Positions 7,080 to 14,821 of a DNA stretch of 21,170 nucleotides are shown one piece after another. The stretch comes from Myxococcota bacterium (GTDB lineage Bacteria > Myxococcota_C > UBA6777): NCBI GenBank assembly GCA_963169055.1, contig CAUJFU010000508.1, positions 1 through 21,170 of the forward strand, written 5' to 3'. Position numbers and translations under genes: made by a program. The notes below the pieces were generated by a model, which was not told where the DNA came from, ran no database searches, and saw only the letters and a program-made list of their open reading frames with translations. How positions within the stretch are numbered: the stretch's first letter is position 1; each line of letters opens with the position of its first letter.

Positions 7080-7859
7080 ATGCCCTCATCCACACACATC
7101 CCCTCCACACCACCCCGCAAACGCGCCCACTCATGGGCGACTTCGTTGATCTTTGCCTTGCTTGTTCACGGGCTTCTCGGCTGGCTCCCTCTCTCGATGC
7201 ACACGCCGCCTCCGCCGCCTCCGCCGCTGCGCATCCAGATCGTTGCACGCCCTGTCCCTCCGCCTCCTCCGCCACCTCCGCCACGCCCTCGCACTCTTCC
7301 ACGCCCCATCACACCCCCCAAACCAACCCCCAAGCGCAAGAGCCGCCGCCCACAACGCCCACCCAAGCGCCAGATCCGACAAATCCCCGCACGCCCGCCT
7401 GTCCCTTCACCACCGCTCCCTCGCCCCATCACCACATCCGCCCCTCGCCCTCAAACCGTCCCCGTCCCCCTCACCCAACCCCTTCAAGCCCTGCGTGCCA
7501 CACCTCCGACACCTCCCACACCTCCGACTCCGCCCTCACCTCCTGCACCACCCTCACCTCCCGTCGATCTCGGCCCTTACCGACGCCTACTTGGACACGC
7601 CATCGAGCGCCACAAACGCTATCCCCCTATGGCTCAGCGCATGGGCCTCGAAGGACTCGTCGTTTTGCGATTGCGCATTACTTCCCAAGGGAGCCTCGCA
7701 ACACCCCCATCCATCGAACGTTCCAGCGGTTATGGTGTCCTTGATCAAGAAGCCGTTCGCATGGTCAGCGCTGCCCTCCCTCTGCCCATCCTCCCCACAG
7801 GCTTTCGCCGCCCTTGGGCCGAATTCCGCATCCCCGTCCGCTTCGCCCTCGAAAATTAA
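7080..7859 (+). CDS. tonB: TonB-family energy transducer
   Basis: 259 residues. An N-terminal basic stretch leads into one inner-membrane helix (about 19-38). A long Pro-rich linker follows (about 42-158, with runs of six to nine prolines), long enough to span a periplasm. The C-terminal TonB domain (about 165-259) has the pattern YPPMAQRMGLEGLVVLRLRI, ITSQGSL, ERSSGYGVLDQEAVRMV and PLPILPTGF. The His of the TonB membrane-helix S/H motif is present at residue 30, but the Ser four positions earlier is Ala (26). The start at 7080 has GGAAAG upstream. It lies 21 bp after exbD and probably shares its transcript. It should contact TonB-dependent outer-membrane receptors; none are in the window. 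Confidence 0.93.
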   Translation: MPSSTHIPSTPPRKRAHSWATSLIFALLVHGLLGWLPLSMHTPPPPPPPLRIQIVARPVPPPPPPPPPRPRTLPRPITPPKPTPKRKSRRPQRPPKRQIRQIPARPPVPSPPLPRPITTSAPRPQTVPVPLTQPLQALRATPPTPPTPPTPPSPPAPPSPPVDLGPYRRLLGHAIERHKRYPPMAQRMGLEGLVVLRLRITSQGSLATPPSIERSSGYGVLDQEAVRMVSAALPLPILPTGFRRPWAEFRIPVRFALEN

Positions 7860-7904
7860 CCCAACCCACAAAACAAGCCCAACCGCGTCAGCCCTCTCTT
7901 GATT

Positions 7905-7988
7905 CGATGCGATGTACTCGGCTCACGGCGGTCTGTTCTCTTCATCCGATGCGATGTACTCGGCTCGCGGCGGTCTGTTCTCTTGACA
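7905..7988 (+). repeat. 42-bp direct repeat after tonB
   Basis: Two near-identical units run from 7905 and 7947, both containing CGATGCGATGTACTCGGCTC and GGCGGTCTGTTCTCTT; they differ at a few positions. They are intergenic, between tonB and the kinase gene, and run into the promoter-like palindrome at 7983. The rest of 7860-8133 holds no convincing gene. Confidence 0.85.
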
Positions 7989-8015
7989 GAAAACCGCGCA
8001 TCAGTACCCTGTCAA
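7983..8015 (+). promoter_or_regulatory. Promoter-like inverted repeat upstream of the kinase gene
   Basis: TTGACAG (7983-7989) and CTGTCAA (8009-8015) are perfect inverted repeats 19 nt apart. TTGACA also matches a -35 box, and TACCCT (8005-8010) sits 16 bp downstream at the -10 position with the most conserved T, A and T in place. This could be a promoter with an overlapping operator. It is about 120 bp upstream of the kinase start. Confidence 0.35.
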
Positions 8016-8133
8016 AGAACATGCGGCCCAGACCAACGCCACCCCCGACCATCACCAATCCATGCCGCTTGTTGCTTGATTCTGCCATCACTTCGCAAGA
8101 GTCTCCTTGCTGTAGCCAAAAAGAAGCAACGCC

Positions 8134-11100
8134 ATGATCGTCAAAGAAGGCACATCCATCGCAGGCGGAAAATACATCGTCGAAGCGCGCCTTGGAAAAG
8201 GTGGACAGGCCGAGGTCTGGAAGGCACAGCAGCTTGGGGTCGGTGGGTTCTCCAAAGACGTCGTGATCAAGATCGTCCACGCCAAAGCCCTCGAAACCCC
8301 CAAACTCCACGAGATCTTCCTCAACGAAGCTCACCTCGCCGCACAACTCCAACACCCCAACGTCGTCGAAATCTACGACATCGGCCAGCACAACGAACTC
8401 GACTACATCGTCATGGAACTCATCCGAGGCCAAGACCTCGGGCGCATCCTCGAAGATCACGTCCAAAAAACGGGACAGCCTCTGCCTTGGACACTTGTCG
8501 CACAGATGATGATTGGCGTCTGCAAGGGCCTGTTCTACGCACACACCAGCGTCGGGCGCGATGGCAAACCTCTCGACCTGATCCACCGCGACCTCAAACC
8601 CGAAAATATGCTCCTCACCGTCGATGGCTTCATCAAGATCATCGATTTCGGTATGGCCAAAGCCTCAAGCGTCCAACACAAAACTCAAACGGGCGTTATC
8701 AAAGGCACCCCTTCCTATATGTCCCCCGAACAGATCACCGCACGCCCCCAAGACCTCCGCTCCGACCTCTTCGCCCTTGGCATCATTATGTACGAACTCT
8801 GCACCGGACAACGCCCTTTTCTCGGTGATATGCTCCCCACACTAATCTACGCCATCCTCGAAAATCAGCCCGAACCCCTCCGAAAACGCTCTCCCCGTAT
8901 CCCCGCATCCTTCGACCAATTGGTCCTCAAACTCCTCGAAAAAAAACCTGACGACCGCTTTCAAGACGCCCGCCAAGTTCAGCGCGCCCTCGAACAGATC
9001 ATCCGACAAGACGCCCCCTCCGGCTTCCACCGCGATAGCCTCCTCCAATTCGCTCAGCGCTACGCACAACCCAACCCCCTCCCCGCCCCTCCCGCCGAAA
9101 CTTCCCAGAGCGAACCCCTGATCGCCACCGATGCCACACGACCCACCTACACACCCTCCCCCGCACCCATGCGCATGTTCGACTCCCACACTCCAAACCC
9201 CATGCGCCAACCACCCGCCTCCCTCGATACCCTCTTCCCCGAAGATGACGCCGCCATCGAACCCACCATGGCCGCACCACTCGAAGAACTCCGCAAAGCC
9301 GCCCAAAAACGACCTTCTTCCGAAGAACATCGCACCACCCCCTCCAAAGAAGCCAAGATCAACCTCCCTTCCCATCTCCCCCCCGGCGCGGTCATCGGCA
9401 TCCCCACCGATCAAACCCTTCGCGATTCCGTCCTTCCTTCCGCTGAAAAAGACCAGTTGCGACACTCCTTGCGCAACTACGCAAAAGAAATCAACCCACC
9501 CACGCCGACCTCCGCATCCATACCCTCACCATCCACCCGACCCACCGCCGAATCCGAATCCTCTTCCCCGATCATCTCCAAGATCATCGCTGTCTCGACA
9601 CTTCCACCTCATCTGCTCCCCACATACGAACACTCCCGCCCCACCGACCCCAACGCCCACCTACCCAACTTCACCTCCGAAGACACCGAATACATCACCG
9701 ACGCACAATCTTCCGACGCACAACTCCCTCTCCCACCCTCTCCGCTCGCATCGCCCCTCACTTCGGCACCCCTCACTTCGGCACTCCCGCCTACAGCCCC
9801 TGCATTCTCGCCTACAGCCCCCACACTCCCGCCTACAGCCTCGACTCGCTCGTCCTCTTCGCTGTTTGACGCCCCTCCCCCCAAAACCGCTTCGCCTTCC
9901 TCTTCCCTGCTTGACGCCCTCTCCATGAACGTCAAACCCTCCAACGATCCCCTCTCGTTTCTTGATGACTTTTCCGACCCCTTCTTACAACCACCCGAAC
10001 AACCCGACGCCCTCGGCTTCAATCTCTCCCTCGCTTCTCCAAACGCCGCACCCACGTTGCTATCCTCCATCCCCTCCTCGGACCTCCCAATCAATCCCAT
10101 CAATCCCATCGGCCCCATCGCCCCACTCTCACAAGCGGCGCAAGATCCGCAAGCATCAACCCCAAACGACCCCACCCTCACCTCTGTTCTCGCAGCACCC
10201 GACACCGATGCGCCAATCCTTGCACCCTCCGCAAAAGCGCCCGACCCCCTCGCCGATACGTCCGATGTTCCGCGTTATTCCGCACCATCTCTCCAGACTC
10301 CCCTCACACAAAGCCATTCCCACCTCCTTGCTTCCACCCTCACCCAATCTCCGCTCCACAAACTCGGCTCCGCTGAACTTCCTTCGCTCCTTCCACCGCT
10401 CGGCCCTGCTCCGCTTCCCGCATCCCTTCCTTTTCTCGGCTCCGCTGAGCTTCCCACGCCACCCCACAAACTCGGCTCCGCTGAGCTTCCTACGCCCCTC
10501 CCTTCACCCGTGAACCCCGAACCACGCCCGAATATCGCCACCGAACTTGCCTTCCAAAGCACCGCACCGCTCATCGAAGGCATCTCTCCCGAAGTCGCGG
10601 CAGCCCTCCTCGCACCCAACACCTCCCCTCCCTCTCATGGCATCGATATCTCCGCAGCTTACCACATCACGCACGTCCGTCCCACCCAAAATGCCGCCCA
10701 CACTTCTTCAAAAAGCCCTTCGCCCTCCGTTTTCTCTAGCCTCTTTGAGAACAAAGACTACGACGCAGAGGACGAAGAACACGACCTCGCAGGCGAATCC
10801 ACCAGCATCCAACACGCTCCACAAGCCGACACCCCACAACAAAACGCCGAAGACGACGATCCCGACGAAGCCCCCACCAACATCTCCCTCTCCCCCAAAC
10901 GCCCCTCTCCCTACGAAGATCCCCAAGACGAGGTGATCTTTAGCGATATCGCTTTCATGTCCCAAGGCGAACTCCCTGCACTGTCTTTCCATTTTGGAGA
11001 CTCGCCCTCTCCCTCCCGCGTGGACGAAGAAGCCGCCACCATCCGACAAGGGGTTTCCCCGCTCGCAGGGGCCGCTTACGATCCCAACCAACCCCCTCCC

Positions 11101-11340
11101 GAATACTACCGTTTGGCGCAAGCCGCCCCGCCCCGCGTCGTCCCCCAAAACCTCCCCATCCCCAAACCACGCGATCCCGATGATCTCCGCGATAGCGGCG
11201 GAGAACACACCGTGTTGGATGTTCGGCTTATCGAGACGATCCAACGAAGAAAACAACGCATCAAAATGCTCTGGATCGGCGGAAACATCCTTGTGATCTT
11301 GATTCTTGTGGGTATCATTCTTTTTCTGACATTGCGGTGA
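8134..11340 (+). CDS. Large tail-anchored Hanks-type Ser/Thr protein kinase
   Basis: 1068 residues. The kinase domain (about 14-290) is intact: Gly loop LGKGGQAEVWKA (20-31), Lys46 in VVIKIV, alpha-C Glu65, HRDLKPEN (151-158), DFG (171-173), GTPSYMSPE (191-199), SDLFALG (210-216) and the final Arg275. A roughly 750-residue Pro/Ser/Thr-rich region of low complexity follows, probably disordered, with short repeats and acidic patches. The extreme C-terminus is one membrane helix after a basic RRKQRIK stretch (about 1047-1067), so nearly the whole protein should be cytoplasmic and tail-anchored. The ATG at 8134 has a weak AAAGAAG upstream. The pseudokinase gene starts 4 bp after the stop. Confidence 0.93.
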   Translation: MIVKEGTSIAGGKYIVEARLGKGGQAEVWKAQQLGVGGFSKDVVIKIVHAKALETPKLHEIFLNEAHLAAQLQHPNVVEIYDIGQHNELDYIVMELIRGQDLGRILEDHVQKTGQPLPWTLVAQMMIGVCKGLFYAHTSVGRDGKPLDLIHRDLKPENMLLTVDGFIKIIDFGMAKASSVQHKTQTGVIKGTPSYMSPEQITARPQDLRSDLFALGIIMYELCTGQRPFLGDMLPTLIYAILENQPEPLRKRSPRIPASFDQLVLKLLEKKPDDRFQDARQVQRALEQIIRQDAPSGFHRDSLLQFAQRYAQPNPLPAPPAETSQSEPLIATDATRPTYTPSPAPMRMFDSHTPNPMRQPPASLDTLFPEDDAAIEPTMAAPLEELRKAAQKRPSSEEHRTTPSKEAKINLPSHLPPGAVIGIPTDQTLRDSVLPSAEKDQLRHSLRNYAKEINPPTPTSASIPSPSTRPTAESESSSPIISKIIAVSTLPPHLLPTYEHSRPTDPNAHLPNFTSEDTEYITDAQSSDAQLPLPPSPLASPLTSAPLTSALPPTAPAFSPTAPTLPPTASTRSSSSLFDAPPPKTASPSSSLLDALSMNVKPSNDPLSFLDDFSDPFLQPPEQPDALGFNLSLASPNAAPTLLSSIPSSDLPINPINPIGPIAPLSQAAQDPQASTPNDPTLTSVLAAPDTDAPILAPSAKAPDPLADTSDVPRYSAPSLQTPLTQSHSHLLASTLTQSPLHKLGSAELPSLLPPLGPAPLPASLPFLGSAELPTPPHKLGSAELPTPLPSPVNPEPRPNIATELAFQSTAPLIEGISPEVAAALLAPNTSPPSHGIDISAAYHITHVRPTQNAAHTSSKSPSPSVFSSLFENKDYDAEDEEHDLAGESTSIQHAPQADTPQQNAEDDDPDEAPTNISLSPKRPSPYEDPQDEVIFSDIAFMSQGELPALSFHFGDSPSPSRVDEEAATIRQGVSPLAGAAYDPNQPPPEYYRLAQAAPPRVVPQNLPIPKPRDPDDLRDSGGEHTVLDVRLIETIQRRKQRIKMLWIGGNILVILILVGIILFLTLR
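9763..9842 (+). repeat. Short in-frame repeats in the kinase linker
   Basis: CCCTCACTTCGGCA is repeated back-to-back near 9765-9795, then TCGCCTACAGCC-type units recur, encoding APLTSAL and PPTAPAF/SPTAPTL/PPTAS. A related set lies at about 10363-10497, where CTCGGCTCCGCTGARCTTCC occurs three times, encoding LGSAELP. Both look like linker length variation by slippage. Confidence 0.7.
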
Positions 11341-11344
11341 GGAT

Positions 11345-13168
11345 ATGACCCTAAAAGCTGGAGATGCCCTTGCGGACGGCAGCCTGATCTTGGGAAAGCC
11401 CCTCGCTCCCAAAAATCAAATCCAATTGTGGGTTGCCCAATACTTCCAACCTGACGCCCCTCCTGTCGAGGTCTTGCTTCGTTTGATCTTGCGCGAGCAT
11501 CTCCAAGACGCCAAACTCCACAACGCCCTCCACAACGAACTCGAACGCCTCGCAACGCTCCACCATCCCACCCTTTATCTTCCCATTCTTCACGGTGTCT
11601 CCGACGATTTTTTCTACCTCGTCACGCCCTTCTTTTCGGGACACACCCTCCGCCAGATCATGTTCTCTCACCTCGCCCAGTACGATCTCCCCATCCCTTG
11701 GCACCACGCAGCGCGCATCCTCCTTGGGCTCTGTGACGCCCTCCAATACGCCTACGGCAAAAACGAAAAACGCTCCGCGTATGCCGATCCCACCGAGATC
11801 TTCTTACACGGAAACCTTACCCCCGAACATATCGGCATCGACAAAGACGGCACCACCTGCCTACTCGACTTTGGGGTCGCCAAGATCTTCCGCCCTCGCT
11901 ACGAAACCGAAAATGGCTTGCTCGAAGGACATCCCACCTACCTCTCCCCCGAACAAGTGACGACCCACGAACGCAGTCCTGCTTCCGAGATGTTCGCCCT
12001 CGGTACCATCCTCTTCGAGATGTGTGTCGGACAACCCCCTTATCCCCGCGTCTCCCTTGTCGAAACCCTTCGCGCCATCCAGATCGAACCTCCCCCCCCC
12101 ATGATCTCCGAAAAACAAGCCATCCCCGTCCTCCTCCAAGAGATCGCCCTCTGCTTGCTCGAAAAACACCCCGACGATCGCTTCGCCTCGCCTGCGGCCC
12201 TACAACGCGCCCTACAGCGCGTCCTCGAAGAAGAAGCCCCCCAACACAACGACCAAACCCTCGCCCAATGGGTTCAACGCGTCAAAATCTCCGACGACCC
12301 CTTCCACAAAGACAACGAACTCGATCTCGATGAAGCCTCCCAATTCTTCGACGATCAAGTCCCCAACTCCCACGGCGTCCTCAAGATCAAGATCGAAGGA
12401 CTCGCCGACGATCAAACCCGCCCCTTTAATCCCGCACTCGACGCCTACGCCTCCGCTGGAGCCAGTCTGCTCTCTCCTTCCCAACTGCCTAACGCCTTCG
12501 ATGATGACGCAACCATCGCCAAAAACGCCCCCAAAGACGACATCACCGCTGTTCATCTCCCCGATCTACCCGTCGCTTTTGACGAAGATGATGGCGCACA
12601 AATGAACGTCGTCTTCCTCGACGAAGTGACTTCCCGCTTCTCTCCGCTGTTCACACCTGAACCCGGCACCCTCCCCCAAGTCCTCTCCTCCAACAGCACA
12701 CCCGCCCCCCCCAGCCACGAAACCAACGCCCCCATCACTCCCGCCATCAGCGAAGCCACCTCCGCCGAAATCGATATCTTCCTCTCTCAAACACCCCCTC
12801 CTTCCGCCCCCAAAACAATCCCCAAACCCGAAACTCTTCACCGCACACACGCCCCACACACACCCCCTCCCCTCGATCCGCCCGATGCCCAAACACAGCC
12901 CGGCGTCCCTCATCCTTCGCCACCTCCCCATCTCCTCGCTGAATCCGACGTCTCCACCGATGCCGAGATCAGCACCGTCAAACCCCTCCCTCGCTCCGCA
13001 CCCCCCAAAGATACGCTCTCCGCACCCTCTTCTTCACCGAGCCTCGACGACACCTTCTCCTCTCCCCCCTCCCGCTCTCCGTCCCCCCTCGTTCTCTCCC
13101 TTGCCATCGGCCTCTCTCTCTCTGCCTTGGCTGCCATCGCTTGGTGGCTCGGATGGTTCCACCGCTAA
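11345..13168 (+). CDS. Tail-anchored Ser/Thr pseudokinase
   Basis: 607 residues. The N-terminal part (about 1-295) aligns by eye with the upstream kinase but has lost catalytic residues. The Gly loop is gone (ILGKPLAPKNQIQ). The ATP-anchoring Lys is Arg46 (VLLRLI). HRDLKPEN is HGNLTPEH (155-162), so the catalytic base Asp is Asn157. SDLFALG is SEMFALG. DFG (175-177) and SPEQ (201-204) remain, as do the helices of the C-lobe. A disordered Pro-rich region follows (about 300-575), then a single C-terminal membrane helix (about 581-604). Its start is 4 bp after the kinase stop, with GGTGAGG overlapping that stop as ribosome site. It is likely a regulatory or scaffold partner of the kinase. Confidence 0.88.
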   Translation: MTLKAGDALADGSLILGKPLAPKNQIQLWVAQYFQPDAPPVEVLLRLILREHLQDAKLHNALHNELERLATLHHPTLYLPILHGVSDDFFYLVTPFFSGHTLRQIMFSHLAQYDLPIPWHHAARILLGLCDALQYAYGKNEKRSAYADPTEIFLHGNLTPEHIGIDKDGTTCLLDFGVAKIFRPRYETENGLLEGHPTYLSPEQVTTHERSPASEMFALGTILFEMCVGQPPYPRVSLVETLRAIQIEPPPPMISEKQAIPVLLQEIALCLLEKHPDDRFASPAALQRALQRVLEEEAPQHNDQTLAQWVQRVKISDDPFHKDNELDLDEASQFFDDQVPNSHGVLKIKIEGLADDQTRPFNPALDAYASAGASLLSPSQLPNAFDDDATIAKNAPKDDITAVHLPDLPVAFDEDDGAQMNVVFLDEVTSRFSPLFTPEPGTLPQVLSSNSTPAPPSHETNAPITPAISEATSAEIDIFLSQTPPPSAPKTIPKPETLHRTHAPHTPPPLDPPDAQTQPGVPHPSPPPHLLAESDVSTDAEISTVKPLPRSAPPKDTLSAPSSSPSLDDTFSSPPSRSPSPLVLSLAIGLSLSALAAIAWWLGWFHR

Positions 13169-13200
13169 TACCTCACCTTTCCTTGCCCCCTTTCCTTGCT

Positions 13201-13283
13201 TTCTGTGGACTGTTCTCGGCTCTGCTTGCTCTCTTCTGTGGACTGTTCTCGGCTCTACTTGCTCTCTTCTGTGGACTCTTCTT
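13201..13283 (+). repeat. 33-bp tandem repeat between convergent genes
   Basis: The unit starting TTCTGTGGACTGTTCTCGGC repeats at 13201, 13234 and (partial) 13267. It spans the short gap between the pseudokinase stop and the amine oxidase stop, and runs into the last codons of the oxidase (encoding its EEST-EESK-like tail on the minus strand). No terminator hairpin is visible here. Confidence 0.9.
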
Positions 13284-14667
13284 TGCGGCCACCCAAATAC
13301 TTTTCAAGCAAGATATCGACAACTTCTTGAGCCGAACACAACGCCCCTTCCATCGTCGACTCGAACTCGCTCGCAAGGTGTTCTCCTGCCAAGAAACAAC
13401 GCCCATGCTCGGTCAGTAGCCCATCGAAGACCGTCTCTTCCGAACCCACGGGATACACCGCCCACCCTCCGCCGCTCCAGCGATCGCCTGTCCAATCATC
13501 CACTTCGATCCCCAAGATCTGCTCACCATCGGCCTTTAGCGTCGGCTCGACCAACGACAAAAGATGCGCACACAACGCATCTTTTTCCATGCTGCGGGCT
13601 GTTTCGACGAGTGCTCCTGTCACATAAAAGGTCAAGATCCCGACATCTCCCTTTTGTTGTTCTGTCGCGTGCCACACACACAGCGGATGATCCGAGATCA
13701 ACCCGCCATTCCAGCCTGCGACCTCCCAAAAACGGCGGGCAAATTGCACATTCAGCTTCAACACTTTTCCATACGCCACCCGATCGATCGCCTTTTGCAA
13801 CGTATCAGGCCACGCTGGGGTACTTTGAATCGTGCGCAAGGACAGCGCGGGAACCGCCAAAATCACCGCTTTTCCCGAGATCGTGCGCGTCTCGCCATCG
13901 CACAGGTACGACACCGAAACGCCCTCCTGATCTTGCGCAATCTCCCGAACCTCCGCCCCCAAGATTACTTGATCCCCCAAGCTTTCTGCAAAGGCTTCGG
14001 GCAATCGCTGATTCCCCCCTTCGATCCGATACAATTCCTCGTGGTAATCACTCGGCCATCCTTCTTGCCCCAGATCCAGCGCATTGATCGCATCCAACTC
14101 CACTCCCTCAAACGGGATCAGCCGCATCCGCACATACTGCACCTGCTCGGGATACGCCTCGATCAAACGCAAGGCCGTCTCCACATTCAACAACCCACCG
14201 CGCTCCGCTGCGTCTTCTTCGCTCTGCGCGCCGATCGCCCCAAACAACGGCATCAAACACGATTCTTCCAAATCCACACTGAAGAAATTCCCCGACAACA
14301 ATTGACTCACGGACTTTGGAAGATCCCCTCGCTTCGGACGAAGAAACGATGTCGTCTTCCCCAAAAACTGCACGCGATCATACGGACGCCCCACAGGGAC
14401 ACGCGAGATGCCGAATACATCGAGATAATGCGCCATCGCCTCATGCTCGGTGCTGACGTACTCCGCCCCTGCCTCGGCGTATTGGCCACCCTGCCACCCA
14501 TACGAAGTCTTCACCCTCCCTCCCACCCGATCTCGCGCCTCCAACACACAGACCGACAAACCTTGTTGCATCAGTTCCCAAGCAGCGCAAAGACCCGCCA
14601 TCCCGGCCCCCACAACCACCACATCCACAACCGCAACTTCTGATGACTCTTGTTTTTCTCGCAACAT
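13255..14667 (-). CDS. FAD-dependent amine oxidase family protein
   Basis: 470 residues. Flavin-containing amine oxidase/protoporphyrinogen-oxidase-like fold. The N-terminal Rossmann motif is VVVVGAGMAGLCAAWEL (16-32) with the ribose-binding Glu43 and RVGGR (47-51). AEAGAEYVS follows. The C-terminal FAD-closing motif is CFLAGEHLASEFESTMEGALCSAQ. This points to oxidation of a primary or secondary amine (or a similar substrate) with release of hydrogen peroxide; the substrate cannot be read from sequence. There is no signal peptide, so it is probably cytoplasmic. The ATG at 14667 has GGAGAG upstream on the minus strand. The C-terminal residues are encoded within the 33-bp tandem repeat. It is divergent from the slipin-like gene, sharing a 154-bp intergenic region. 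Confidence 0.9.
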   Translation of the reverse strand: MLREKQESSEVAVVDVVVVGAGMAGLCAAWELMQQGLSVCVLEARDRVGGRVKTSYGWQGGQYAEAGAEYVSTEHEAMAHYLDVFGISRVPVGRPYDRVQFLGKTTSFLRPKRGDLPKSVSQLLSGNFFSVDLEESCLMPLFGAIGAQSEEDAAERGGLLNVETALRLIEAYPEQVQYVRMRLIPFEGVELDAINALDLGQEGWPSDYHEELYRIEGGNQRLPEAFAESLGDQVILGAEVREIAQDQEGVSVSYLCDGETRTISGKAVILAVPALSLRTIQSTPAWPDTLQKAIDRVAYGKVLKLNVQFARRFWEVAGWNGGLISDHPLCVWHATEQQKGDVGILTFYVTGALVETARSMEKDALCAHLLSLVEPTLKADGEQILGIEVDDWTGDRWSGGGWAVYPVGSEETVFDGLLTEHGRCFLAGEHLASEFESTMEGALCSAQEVVDILLEKYLGGRKEESTEESK

Positions 14668-14774
14668 CCCTGCACTCTCCGCTCTCTGCGCTTCGATCGA
14701 TATTCTTATGCCGCAGGATGAACCCGATCACCCGATCCTCCGTAAGGCAACCCACGCGATTTTGTCACCCCCTT

Positions 14775-14797
14775 CTTTCCCCTTGTCAAGGGAAAAG
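14775..14797. promoter_or_regulatory. 23-bp palindrome upstream of the slipin-like gene
   Basis: CTTTCCCCTTG (14775-14785) and CAAGGGAAAAG (14787-14797) are inverted repeats matching at 10 of 11 positions around one central base. The palindrome is 24 bp upstream of the slipin start and immediately before its ribosome site, and there is no T-run. This favours an operator over a terminator. The region is shared with the divergent amine oxidase. Confidence 0.45.
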
Positions 14798-14821
14798 TCG
14801 TCACCTCAAAAGGAGATCTTG

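Noticed and set aside
7899-8828. A 309-codon frame starting in the 42-bp repeats and running over the kinase start
   Set aside because: Arg/Pro-rich translation overlapping an intact kinase domain in another frame; the repeats give it an artificial start.
12885-14087. A 400-codon plus-strand frame crossing the pseudokinase end and the oxidase
   Set aside because: It crosses a gene end and a tandem repeat, has Ser/Pro/Arg-rich low-complexity translation, and has no motif.
13564-14643. A 359-codon open frame on the plus strand opposite the amine oxidase
   Set aside because: It is rich in Arg/His/Gln/Pro with no family motif, while the minus strand shows clear FAD-binding motifs. It is a shadow frame.
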